The notes under the pieces were generated by a model, which made no database searches, was not told where the DNA came from, and saw nothing but the letters and a program-made list of their open reading frames with translations. From JAYUKV01 sp043764135 (lineage in GTDB: Bacteria > Patescibacteriota > JACMRA01): DNA of 5,902 bases. How positions within the stretch are numbered: the stretch's first letter is position 1; every line of letters begins with the position of its first letter. Both the position numbers and the translations under genes were made by a program. The stretch covers positions 1-5,902 of the forward strand of contig JAYUKV010000009.1 of assembly GCA_043764135.1 (NCBI GenBank), given 5' to 3'. Below, one piece after another: positions 1-5,837 of the stretch.

Positions 1-1
1 T

Positions 2-94
2 GATGGGATGCCTGGTGTAAAAGTATTATGGAGAGGCTTGATGAAATTAAACGGGATATTAAAATATACCCACATATTTGTGGGTAATGGGTAG
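2..94 (+). CDS. IS4-family (Tn5-like) transposase, C-terminal fragment, 5' end outside window
   Basis: The frame is open from base 2 to a TAG at 92-94 and encodes about 30 residues. They begin DGMPGVKVLWRGLMKLNGIL. The pattern DGxPGxxxLWRGLxxLxxI is what I know from the extreme C-terminus of IS4-family transposases of the Tn5/ISPepr1 type, just before the protein ends, so this is probably the natural 3' end of a gene running in from the left. These enzymes catalyse cut-and-paste transposition through a DDE active site, which lies upstream and is not visible here. The last ten residues overlap a hairpin and do not resemble the family tail I remember. It ends in TAG, unlike the five complete genes in the window, which all end in TAA. 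That is mildly consistent with foreign origin. The call rests on one short motif, and I cannot tell whether the missing part is intact. Confidence 0.6.
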   Translation, partial: DGMPGVKVLWRGLMKLNGILKYTHIFVGNG

Positions 95-114
95 CATAAA
101 GTTGGGTATTTTTT
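67..114 (+). terminator. Hairpin and TGGGTA repeats at the transposase 3' end, possible terminator
   Basis: TACCCACA (67-74) and TGTGGGTA (79-86) form a perfect 8-bp stem with a 4-nt loop that overlaps the last transposase codons. TGGGTA recurs at 88-93 and 103-108, and the third copy runs into six T's (109-114). TACCCA at 67-72 could therefore pair with any of the three copies. Pairing with the last one would place the U-tract directly after the stem, as in an intrinsic terminator, but with a long loop. A role in ending transposase transcription, or in the subterminal structure of the insertion sequence, is inference. Confidence 0.4.
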
Positions 115-230
115 AAAGACATAAATTTGCATTTATTTGGTAAAACCTTTTTTAAACTACCCTAATTAATTAATGTTTGTCAAATTGTAACATTAACTTT
201 TTAAAGTTTATAAAAGTTGTTTAATAATTC

Positions 231-962
231 TTAAATTATTTTAAACAAATACAACAATCCAAATATCATCAACATAACAGAAACCAAATTCTTAAATTGA
301 TTAGTTGAAAGTTTTTTAGCAAACGGAGATGCGATGTAAACTCCAAAAAAACTCACAGGAATACTCACACCAACAAGTACCCATTGATCAAAACCTAGAG
401 GAATCGAGCTTATATAACCACCTGTTCGAGACAAATCAACCATAATTTCAATCAGTGTCACAGTTGCAATAAATTGAGCAGTAGGTAATTTGTAGTTGCT
501 TAAGAAGGCAGTCCTAAATACGCCACCAGCACCAAATAACCCAGCTAGTATTCCTGATAATCCACCACCTATAGATAGTAATAATTTATTAGTTGGTAAG
601 CTGAAGTTTATAAATGAGAGTTTTAGTATACCATATATAACTAAGGTTAAACCAAGTAGAACTTTTAATAGCTCTTTATCAATATTTAGAATTACAATAG
701 ATGCTAGAAATGAAAAAATTATCGCTGGCAAACCATAGAATATAACTAGTTTCCAATCTATCTTATCTTTAAAAAACCAACCTCTACTTAGACCATTTGT
801 CAGATCAATTATTCCACTTATAGCTATAGCTTGTTCAAGTGGAAGCACCAGAGACAAAGGTATTAATATCAAAGCAGTAAATCCAAAAGTTGAGAAAGTA
901 GCAAGTACCGCAGACGCTAAAACAATTAGTTGGAACAAATAAAATCGATAATCTAAAAACAT
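231..962 (-). CDS. TSUP family (TauE/SafE) membrane transporter
   Basis: This 243-aa protein is almost entirely hydrophobic, with about eight membrane segments, which fits the usual 240-270 aa of the TSUP family. The second half carries a glycine-rich GGLSGILAGLFGAGG stretch (residues about 133-147), the characteristic repeat motif of these transporters. The first half has the related but weaker FSTFGFTALILIPL segment (about 23-36). Family members move sulfite, sulfonates or other organosulfur anions across the inner membrane, often as exporters, but the substrate cannot be read from the sequence. The ATG at 960-962 is chosen because a TTTACA-N17-TAGTAT promoter ends 8 nt before it. No sulfur-metabolism gene is nearby to suggest a substrate. 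It lies downstream of the protease on the same strand, but two hairpins and its own promoter separate them, so it is probably a single-gene unit. Family is secure; function is not. Confidence 0.85.
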   Translation of the reverse strand: MFLDYRFYLFQLIVLASAVLATFSTFGFTALILIPLSLVLPLEQAIAISGIIDLTNGLSRGWFFKDKIDWKLVIFYGLPAIIFSFLASIVILNIDKELLKVLLGLTLVIYGILKLSFINFSLPTNKLLLSIGGGLSGILAGLFGAGGVFRTAFLSNYKLPTAQFIATVTLIEIMVDLSRTGGYISSIPLGFDQWVLVGVSIPVSFFGVYIASPFAKKLSTNQFKNLVSVMLMIFGLLYLFKII

Positions 963-970
963 ATTTCAAA

Positions 971-999
971 ATACTAATCCAGACTTAAATAATTGTAAA
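971..999 (-). promoter_or_regulatory. Promoter of the TSUP gene, leaderless geometry
   Basis: On the minus strand TTTACA (994-999) is followed by a 17-bp spacer and TAGTAT (971-976), then 8 nt, then the ATG. The -35 matches consensus at 5 of 6 positions and the -10 at 4 of 6. Transcription would start at or within a few bases of the initiator codon. No Shine-Dalgarno sequence is present. Confidence 0.55.
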
Positions 1000-1004
1000 T
1001 AAAT

Positions 1005-1036
1005 AAACCACTTATAAAAAATAGGTGGTTTTTTTT
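1005..1036 (+). terminator. Intrinsic terminator, best read on the + strand
   Basis: An 11-bp stem (1005-1015 with 1021-1031, one G-T pair, loop of five A's) contains AAACCAC/GTGGTTT. An eight-T run at 1029-1036 begins within the 3' arm. This is the classic layout for + strand transcripts, yet no + strand gene lies between the transposase remnant and this point. On the minus strand the stem is followed by an interrupted T-rich tail (TTTATTTATTT), so it could also weakly stop readthrough from the protease towards the TSUP gene. It sits just upstream of the TSUP -35 box. Confidence 0.65.
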
Positions 1037-1175
1037 GAATAAGTTTAAAATTTGTAGATTTCCAACACAACTTAACCCTGACGAGCTAATAGTAAATTAG
1101 GAACATTTTTTATTTTCAATTTTGATAAAATCAAACAATCAACATAGAATTTTAATATTAATTTACTTTAAATTT

Positions 1176-1209
1176 AAAAATAATAAATACCTTTTTAGGT
1201 ATTTATTAT
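1176..1209 (-). terminator. Intrinsic terminator of the protease gene
   Basis: TAATAAATACCT (1181-1192) and AGGTATTTATTA (1197-1208) form a perfect 12-bp stem closed by a TTTT loop; A1180 and T1209 add a 13th pair. On the minus strand the stem is followed by five T's (1180-1176). It lies about 30 nt after the protease stop codon, the expected place for a terminator. The stem is A+T-rich, so its strength may be moderate. Confidence 0.7.
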
Positions 1210-1238
1210 ATATTTTATTTAATCTGTAGTATTTATTA

Positions 1239-3194
1239 TTATATGTTAAAGAACTTTGTATTATTTCCATTTCCATCGAATATTTCTAAAACTTGGGTAG
1301 CTGCTCCATAGTTTTCGTAGTACTCAACTACAATTTCATAATCACCAGCTAAAAGGATTTTTTCTAATTCTTGTTCAGACGGTGCTTTATTTCTCCATTC
1401 GTTTATTATATACTCAGCTTGTCCACCATTTCTTCTAAGTGATACTCTAACTCCATCGTCAAAGTTATAAGCAAAGGTAAAGTATTGACCAGTATTTACT
1501 GTAAATTTTGCTCTAAATCTAGCAGAGTATAAATCACTATTAATCTTAGAATCAGGAGATCCTGAATCACGGTAATTACTTAATCCAGAGATAGATTTGG
1601 TAACAGCTGGATAACCTTGCAGTTCCTTGTTGTTGTAATATTGAGCACACCATCCTAAGTTTCCTGACTTGCACGAACCAGTTGTAGGGGCTTCTGGTTT
1701 AGGGGTTGGAGTTGGAGCAGGGGCTGGCGTAGGAGTAGGCGTAGGTTTAGGGGATGGAGTTGGTGAAGGTATTGGAGCAGCATTAGCTCCTGGTAATAAC
1801 TTTTCTAGATTTATTACTTTACCAGTTGAAGTATTCTTACTGCTAAATTTAGTTCCTGTTGAAATCATTGCGTTTTTTACATTTTCATGTCCTCTTATAC
1901 CAGCTTGCGCAAGTAGTGCAGATGTTCCTGCAACCATTGGAGCTGCCATTGATGTTCCTGACATTGAGATACCAATTGATTTTATTTGAAAACCAGGGGC
2001 GAATATTGTTGTGTTAGGAGAAACATTTGAGAAAAATACATCAGTTCTTAATGCTTCATCATAAGCTCCAACTGAGATAACTCTTGATTGGCATGCAGGG
2101 TGAGACATTTTAGTCTTATCATAGCTGTTACCTGAAGCAATTACCAAAGGTACTCCTGCATTTATAAGAGCATGGAAGTTATTAGTTTCCTTGTCATCAC
2201 AGTTATCAGGTTTAGTTTCAAAAGTTCCTAGACTCATGTTTACTGCTGCAATTGGTGTTGACTTGTTTTGGTCAATCATAAAGTCTAACGCTTTAAGATA
2301 AGCAAAGTTTGATGTAAAAATACATTTCAGAGTTTTTGGTAGTTCGAAGTCTTTAAATTTTCCTGCGCTTTTAGGTGTGCATTTTTCTTCATTTTCTACA
2401 ATGTGGAAAACGTTTACAGCTACTATTTTGGCATCTGGAGCGATTCCAGCGTGATTTCTAGTTGTTGCTTTTCCAGCTGCTATTCCAGCAACATGTGAAC
2501 CATGATTACATCCTGATAGTCCTACACATGGTCTAGATGATCCAATTCCTGTTTGAGAATTTGCACCATTTGGGCATAATGAATAAGATTTTATTCCATA
2601 TTCTTTATTGACGTCGGAGAAACATGCTTCATTAACTGCTTTTCCAGTTAATTCAGGATTAGTAAAATCAACACCTGTATCGATAATTCCTACAACTTGA
2701 TTAAGACCAGTTAGTCCTTTTCTAGATGTAGAAGATGAAATACCGATAGCTTGTTGATATCTTGGATATTCATTGTTTATTGTTGTAGCTTGAGTTGATA
2801 TTAACTGAGGCGTAACTGGAGCTGGAATAGATTCATACTTTTGAGCTTCAAGTGTTAATGAGTTTTTCTTAAGTGAATTTATTTTGTTAGTATCTACTTT
2901 AGCAACAAATGAATTCATGTTAGGAAGTGTGTATTCTACTTTTATGTTTGTTTGATTCGCTAGTTTATTAATTAGCTCATTTTTTGAGAAGTTAGAAAGA
3001 GCTGTGTTTGGTTTTAGCTTGATCAAAGTTGATTGCTCAATTTTTGAAGCTGATACTGCTTGAATTGCTTCTTTAAAAGAAGCTTCTTTTGTTACATCAA
3101 TTGCTTCAATATTAACTGAAGCAAAGATGGCAAATATTGAAACACTTAAGAAGGTAAGTGCTACAAATAATTTTACATAATTGTTTTTAAACAT
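1239..3194 (-). CDS. Secreted subtilisin-like (S8) serine protease with Pro-rich linker and PA14-like C-terminal domain
   Basis: This 651-aa multidomain protein is an extracellular endopeptidase precursor. Residues 1-30 form a Sec-type signal peptide (KNNYVK, then a hydrophobic core at about 8-28). Residues about 50-118 look like an I9-type propeptide that folds and inhibits the enzyme. The S8 catalytic domain spans about 145-465: Asp172 in IDTGVD, His231 in NHGSHVAG, oxyanion Asn356 in ASGN, and Ser415 in SGTSMAAP. All key residues are present, so it should be active. Residues 473-503 are a Pro/Thr/Ala/Lys linker. Residues about 511-651 (starting GWCAQYYNN and including FDDGVRV and YEIVVEYYE) resemble a PA14 domain, a beta-sandwich often involved in carbohydrate or surface binding. 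Ten cysteines lie outside the signal peptide, eight of them in catalytic-domain loops, suggesting disulfides. No LPxTG or C-terminal membrane anchor is seen, so it is probably released or held by PA14 binding. It is transcribed divergently from lgt. The substrate is unknown; nutrition, predation or host-surface attachment are speculative roles. Confidence 0.93.
   Translation of the reverse strand: MFKNNYVKLFVALTFLSVSIFAIFASVNIEAIDVTKEASFKEAIQAVSASKIEQSTLIKLKPNTALSNFSKNELINKLANQTNIKVEYTLPNMNSFVAKVDTNKINSLKKNSLTLEAQKYESIPAPVTPQLISTQATTINNEYPRYQQAIGISSSTSRKGLTGLNQVVGIIDTGVDFTNPELTGKAVNEACFSDVNKEYGIKSYSLCPNGANSQTGIGSSRPCVGLSGCNHGSHVAGIAAGKATTRNHAGIAPDAKIVAVNVFHIVENEEKCTPKSAGKFKDFELPKTLKCIFTSNFAYLKALDFMIDQNKSTPIAAVNMSLGTFETKPDNCDDKETNNFHALINAGVPLVIASGNSYDKTKMSHPACQSRVISVGAYDEALRTDVFFSNVSPNTTIFAPGFQIKSIGISMSGTSMAAPMVAGTSALLAQAGIRGHENVKNAMISTGTKFSSKNTSTGKVINLEKLLPGANAAPIPSPTPSPKPTPTPTPAPAPTPTPKPEAPTTGSCKSGNLGWCAQYYNNKELQGYPAVTKSISGLSNYRDSGSPDSKINSDLYSARFRAKFTVNTGQYFTFAYNFDDGVRVSLRRNGGQAEYIINEWRNKAPSEQELEKILLAGDYEIVVEYYENYGAATQVLEIFDGNGNNTKFFNI
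1686..1778 (-). repeat. Low-complexity Pro/Thr-rich linker repeat within the protease gene
   Basis: Codons for residues about 473-503 encode alternating Pro-Thr, Pro-Ala, Pro-Ser and Pro-Lys units (PTPTPTPAPAPTPTP at the core). On the + strand this appears as a GGAGTTGG/GGCGTAGG-like imperfect repeat, and it is G+C-richer than the rest of the window. It separates the protease domain from the PA14-like domain as an extended, probably protease-resistant spacer. Such tracts can expand or contract by slippage, so length may vary between strains. Confidence 0.8.
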
Positions 3195-3283
3195 AAATAA
3201 ATTAAGAAGTGTGGGTTTTAAGACTCATTACAATTCTACTTTTTATAGAAAGTTGAAATGGACTTGTATATGCGTCAAATCAG

Positions 3284-3312
3284 AATATATACTTAGAAAT
3301 AATTATTGTCAA
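3284..3312 (-). promoter_or_regulatory. Promoter of the protease gene
   Basis: On the minus strand a perfect TTGACA (3307-3312) is followed by exactly 17 bp and TATATT (3284-3289, 5 of 6 to consensus). This is the best promoter match in the window. It would give a 5' leader of roughly 80 nt before the ATG at 3192-3194. That leader is A+T-rich and shows no Shine-Dalgarno sequence. The promoter is back-to-back with the lgt promoter, 32 bp apart, so a shared regulator is possible but not shown. Confidence 0.65.
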
Positions 3313-3344
3313 AGGTAGTTAACAAATACTTTTTGAAACCGCTT

Positions 3345-3375
3345 TTGACATATCTGTTAGTCTAAACAATAGTAT
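3345..3375 (+). promoter_or_regulatory. Promoter of lgt, leaderless geometry
   Basis: A perfect TTGACA (3345-3350) precedes TAGTAT (3370-3375) by 19 bp. TAGTAT is the same hexamer used in front of the TSUP gene, and as there it ends 8 nt before the ATG. The spacer is longer than the usual 17; AATAGT (3368-3373) would give 17 bp with an equally poor -10. No Shine-Dalgarno sequence lies between promoter and start. Confidence 0.5.
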
Positions 3376-3383
3376 TCCATATT

Positions 3384-4367
3384 ATGAAACTTGAAGTAGA
3401 TAATACAGGCAAAAAAATTAGTTTAATATTTGCAACTTTAACTGCTGTGTTAGTGTATCCTCTAATTATGTTTTTTAGTGGGCAATGGGAAGTGAAGCCT
3501 TTTGTAAAACTATATTCAATGGATCAATTTAAAAATCAATTTAGTGAGTTTTCTCAATCAACTTCAGGAACACAATTTGTAGAGTTTATGATTCAAAATG
3601 GATTAGATCCGATTGGATTTAGATACTACTCTTTGTGTTTATTTGCAGGTTTAATATTTGGTTTTTGGTTATTGATAAAATACCTCAATCGTTTGGGTTA
3701 TAAAATGAGTCAAATAGATAGATTGTTTATTGAATTATTAATATTTGGACTCTTTGGTGCGAGATTAGGTTATGTGTTAAGTCATAGTAATTATTTTATT
3801 AATAAACCTTTGGAGATTCTTAATTTACAACAAGGTGGGCTTAGTTTGTTTGGTGGATTGATACTGTCTATTATTCCAGTTATTAAGTTTACTGTTAAAA
3901 ATAAATTAAACATTTTTTCATTAACCGATCATATTGTGCCTTCAGGATTGATGGTGTTGATATTTAGCAGATTAGGTAATTTTTTTAATTATGAATCTTA
4001 TGGTCCAAAAACTGATTTGCCATGGAAGATGTTCGTACCTGAAGGTGCGGTTAATAACAATAGGTATTTAATTACAGATACTGGTTTGAATTTCTATCAC
4101 CCAGCTTTCTTATACGAAATGTTACCGAATATAATTTTGTTATTATTTATAGCTTTTTTATTTAACAAATTGTCTGTTATTAGAGGTTTTATAACATCTA
4201 TATTCTTAATTGGTTACGGAATAATAAGATTTAATGTTGAAAACTTTAGATTAGACTCACAAAGTATTAATCAATATATGACATTGGGTCAGTTGTTCGC
4301 TATAAGTTTTATTATTCTTGGAGTATTGGTGTTTGTAGTATCTAAAAAACGAAAATCTTATGAATAA
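3384..4367 (+). CDS. lgt: Prolipoprotein diacylglyceryl transferase, N-terminally extended
   Basis: Lgt moves the diacylglyceryl group of phosphatidylglycerol to the lipobox cysteine of prolipoproteins in the cytoplasmic membrane, the first step of lipoprotein maturation. The 327-aa protein has about eight membrane segments. By-eye alignment with E. coli Lgt places the signature SRLGNFFNYESYG at 195-207, matching Arg143, Asn146, Glu151 and Gly154 as Arg196, Asn199, Glu204 and Gly207. YGIIRFNVE (278-286) matches Tyr235, Arg239 and Glu243. GARLGYVLSH (125-134) and HPAFLYE (239-245) are also typical. Two things are odd. The position of E. coli His103 (HGG motif) is Phe156 in GGLSLFGG. About 55 extra residues, including an added membrane segment at about 12-32, precede the usual N-terminal P-IGFRYYSL. 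The TAGTAT promoter 8 nt before it supports the ATG at 3384. The last codons overlap the next gene. Identity is secure; activity is likely but unproven. Confidence 0.93.
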   Translation: MKLEVDNTGKKISLIFATLTAVLVYPLIMFFSGQWEVKPFVKLYSMDQFKNQFSEFSQSTSGTQFVEFMIQNGLDPIGFRYYSLCLFAGLIFGFWLLIKYLNRLGYKMSQIDRLFIELLIFGLFGARLGYVLSHSNYFINKPLEILNLQQGGLSLFGGLILSIIPVIKFTVKNKLNIFSLTDHIVPSGLMVLIFSRLGNFFNYESYGPKTDLPWKMFVPEGAVNNNRYLITDTGLNFYHPAFLYEMLPNIILLLFIAFLFNKLSVIRGFITSIFLIGYGIIRFNVENFRLDSQSINQYMTLGQLFAISFIILGVLVFVVSKKRKSYE

Positions 4368-4803
4368 TACTATATTTAAAAATTTGGCTCTTGTTATTAT
4401 TTCACTGTTTCTTTTTTTTGTTTCATTGGTGATGATTGTATCTATTGTTAGAAGTAATACTAATGCGTCTAAGTTAGTTAATATAGATTCATTGGAAGAT
4501 AAGTATTATTTGTTTGAATCGGACCAAGAGACAACTCCTAATCTTAAGGTGATATTAGAAACACCCAATCAAATTGAAAGAAAACTCCAAACAAATGAAA
4601 TGCAAGCTACATATTTAGGGGTTGTAAATGACTTTGATCAATTTAAGGTTATAGCTTGTAATAATAATCCTAATTGTACTAATTCGCTAATAATGAAAAT
4701 CAACAAGTCTAATACTAATTATATTGTAAATAAAAATTATGGAATAAAAGCAGATATTTCAAAAGATCTTAAAATCAATATAAAAGAAGTAAACAGCCTA
4801 TAA
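4360..4803 (+). CDS. Small single-pass membrane protein of unknown function, coupled to lgt
   Basis: I do not recognise this 147-aa protein. Its N-terminus has a strongly hydrophobic segment at about residues 8-30 (NLALVIISLFLFFVSLVMIV) followed by Arg31. The charge pattern is ambiguous, but a type II anchor with an external C-terminal domain is the simplest reading. There is no cysteine near the end of the hydrophobic stretch, so it is not an Lgt substrate. The soluble part (about 40-147) is rich in Asn, Lys and Ile and ends in short alternating hydrophobic segments that suggest beta strands. Cys100 and Cys106, in a Cys-x5-Cys loop around NNNPN, could form a disulfide. Its ATG overlaps the lgt stop by 8 bp (ATGAATAA), and no Shine-Dalgarno sequence is visible, which points to translational coupling and a shared transcript. 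A role in the envelope or with Lgt is only inferred from position. Confidence 0.75.
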   Translation: MNNTIFKNLALVIISLFLFFVSLVMIVSIVRSNTNASKLVNIDSLEDKYYLFESDQETTPNLKVILETPNQIERKLQTNEMQATYLGVVNDFDQFKVIACNNNPNCTNSLIMKINKSNTNYIVNKNYGIKADISKDLKINIKEVNSL

Positions 4804-4815
4804 TAACTAAATCCC

Positions 4816-4836
4816 AAGTCAATCCAAAATTGACTT
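4816..4836. promoter_or_regulatory. Perfect inverted repeat overlapping the parB -35 box
   Basis: AAGTCAAT (4816-4823) and ATTGACTT (4829-4836) are a perfect 8-bp inverted repeat around a 5-bp centre. The right arm contains the candidate parB -35 hexamer TTGACT. It could be an operator for a dimeric repressor, or a weak transcript end for the lgt operon, whose last stop codon is 12 nt upstream. No T-run follows, so intrinsic termination is less likely. It does not match the parS consensus. Confidence 0.4.
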
Positions 4837-4860
4837 ATATCGCAAATTGAATAATAAAAT
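4830..4860 (+). promoter_or_regulatory. Promoter of parB, leaderless geometry
   Basis: TTGACT (4830-4835) and TAAAAT (4855-4860) each match consensus at 5 of 6 positions and are separated by 19 bp, the same long spacing as at lgt. The -10 ends 9 nt before the ATG at 4870. No Shine-Dalgarno sequence is present, so an mRNA starting at or just before the ATG is the simplest reading. Confidence 0.5.
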
Positions 4861-4869
4861 ACATAATTT

Positions 4870-5700
4870 ATGGCATTAGGTAAAAGTTTAAATAATATAT
4901 TGGAAGACTACTTTGGAAACGATGAGGTTGCTACTGAGAGTTATGAAGTTAAAAAAATAAATATCGATGACATCATCATCGGACCATACCAGACAAGAAA
5001 AGAGTTTGATTTGGACAGTTTGAGAGCTCTATCTGATTCAATCAAAACAACAGGTTTAATTGCACCTATTTTAGTTCATATTAATGAAGAAGGAAAATAT
5101 GTTTTATTAGCAGGTGAGAGACGACTTAGAGCTAGTAAAATGGCATCTCTTAATGAGATTGAAGCAAAAATAATTGGAGGTGATCAGATCTCTGAGGAAA
5201 AAAAAGTTTTTTTAACTGCGTATGAAAATCTTTTAAGAGAAGACTTGAATCCGATTGAATTATCAAGAACTTATAAACTGTTAATTGAAAAAAATAAATT
5301 AACTTTAGAAGATCTAGCTCACAACATCGGTAAAAGCACACAGTATGTTCGTAATTACCTAAAATTACTGGAACTATCACCTGAGGTCCAGAATCTATTA
5401 GAACAAAAAAAACTAACTGAAGGACAAGCTAGACATATTCACGGTTTAGACAAACAAGAACAAATCAATAAAGCAGAAGAAATTATTGATGGTGGTTTAT
5501 CAGTAAGAGCTTTAGAAAAAGAAAAAAGAATTTATAAAAGAAAAGTTGATAATGGGGTTGAAGATATAGATGACTCTTTTATATTAGAACATCCTTTGTT
5601 CGAAGATCTTAAACACTTTAAAGAAAAATTCCCTAATTCACAAGTAGAGTTTAATGGTAATTTAAGAAAAGGAAGAGTGGTTATTAACTTTTCAAAATAA
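4870..5700 (+). CDS. parB: ParB/Spo0J chromosome-partition protein
   Basis: ParB binds parS sites near the replication origin, loads as a CTP-dependent sliding clamp, and is moved by the ATPase ParA to segregate chromosomes. The 276-aa protein has the full chromosomal ParB architecture. GKSLNNIL (residues 4-11) resembles the N-terminal ParA-contacting peptide and supports this start. The ParB/sulfiredoxin CTPase domain has box I PYQTRKEFD (39-47), TGLIAPILV (61-69) and box II GERRLRAS (82-89). The family-typical ENLLREDLNPIE (119-130) follows. The helix-turn-helix is at LTLEDLAHNIGKSTQYV (144-160), with EGQARHI (184-190) after it. The C-terminal dimerisation segment ends NLRKGRVVINFSK (264-276). 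No parA gene or recognisable parS site lies in the window, although parA is commonly adjacent. Here the downstream neighbour is tuf, 137 bp away. Its promoter region carries a perfect inverted repeat, so regulation is plausible. Confidence 0.95.
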   Translation: MALGKSLNNILEDYFGNDEVATESYEVKKINIDDIIIGPYQTRKEFDLDSLRALSDSIKTTGLIAPILVHINEEGKYVLLAGERRLRASKMASLNEIEAKIIGGDQISEEKKVFLTAYENLLREDLNPIELSRTYKLLIEKNKLTLEDLAHNIGKSTQYVRNYLKLLELSPEVQNLLEQKKLTEGQARHIHGLDKQEQINKAEEIIDGGLSVRALEKEKRIYKRKVDNGVEDIDDSFILEHPLFEDLKHFKEKFPNSQVEFNGNLRKGRVVINFSK

Positions 5701-5705
5701 CTTAT

Positions 5706-5742
5706 AATTTATGACTTCTGTTATTGATACAGAATCATAATT
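5706..5742 (+). terminator. Imperfect hairpin after parB, possible weak terminator
   Basis: AATTTATGACTTCTG (5706-5720) pairs with CAGAATCATAATT (5730-5742), with two single-base bulges and a 9-nt loop. It begins five bases after the parB stop codon. The following sequence (TTGTTTAAAAC) has only a broken T-tract, so termination would be inefficient. It could instead protect the parB mRNA 3' end. Confidence 0.35.
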
Positions 5743-5774
5743 TGTTTAAAACAAGCACAAAAGGTCATTTATTC

Positions 5775-5828
5775 TTGACAAGTATTAGAATTCTATTTAA
5801 ATTTGTATTAGTAACAATTATATATATT
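5775..5828 (+). promoter_or_regulatory. Promoter region of tuf, two alternative -10 boxes
   Basis: A perfect TTGACA lies at 5775-5780. With 16 bp spacing it pairs with TTAAAT (5797-5802), which would give a leader of about 30 nt without a Shine-Dalgarno sequence. A second, better -10 is TATATT (5823-5828), which ends 9 nt before the ATG like those of parB, lgt and the TSUP gene, but its only -35 candidate, TTGTAT (5803-5808), is poor and just 14 bp away. Both may be used, as expected for a highly expressed gene. The sequence does not decide between them. Confidence 0.45.
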
Positions 5829-5837
5829 TAAGATATT

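Noticed and set aside
4..87. Alternative frame ending in TAA at 85-87 (WDAWCKSIMERLDEI...)
   Set aside because: It is preceded by TGA at 1-3, and the neighbouring frame carries the IS4 transposase C-terminal motif, which is the better explanation.
195..208. AACTTTTTAAAGTT palindrome after the TSUP stop codon
   Set aside because: The stem is only 5-6 A+T-rich pairs and no T-run follows on the minus strand, so it is not a convincing terminator.
496..738. 80-aa open frame on the + strand
   Set aside because: It lies wholly antisense to the TSUP gene, has no family resemblance, and is explained as a shadow of that gene.
1686..1778. Possible tandem-repeat array or CRISPR-like locus
   Set aside because: The periodicity is of codons for alternating proline and stays in the protease reading frame; there are no spacers or conserved direct repeats.
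1669..1989. 106-aa open frame on the + strand, Gly/Val-rich
   Set aside because: It is the antisense of the Pro/Thr linker and protease C-terminal region; the GVGVGAG composition is just the complement of Pro-Thr codons.
5150..5380. 76-aa open frame on the minus strand
   Set aside because: It is antisense to the well-supported parB coding sequence and has no recognisable content.
4860..5837. parS site near parB
   Set aside because: No sequence resembling TGTTTCACGTGAAACA is seen in or around the gene.
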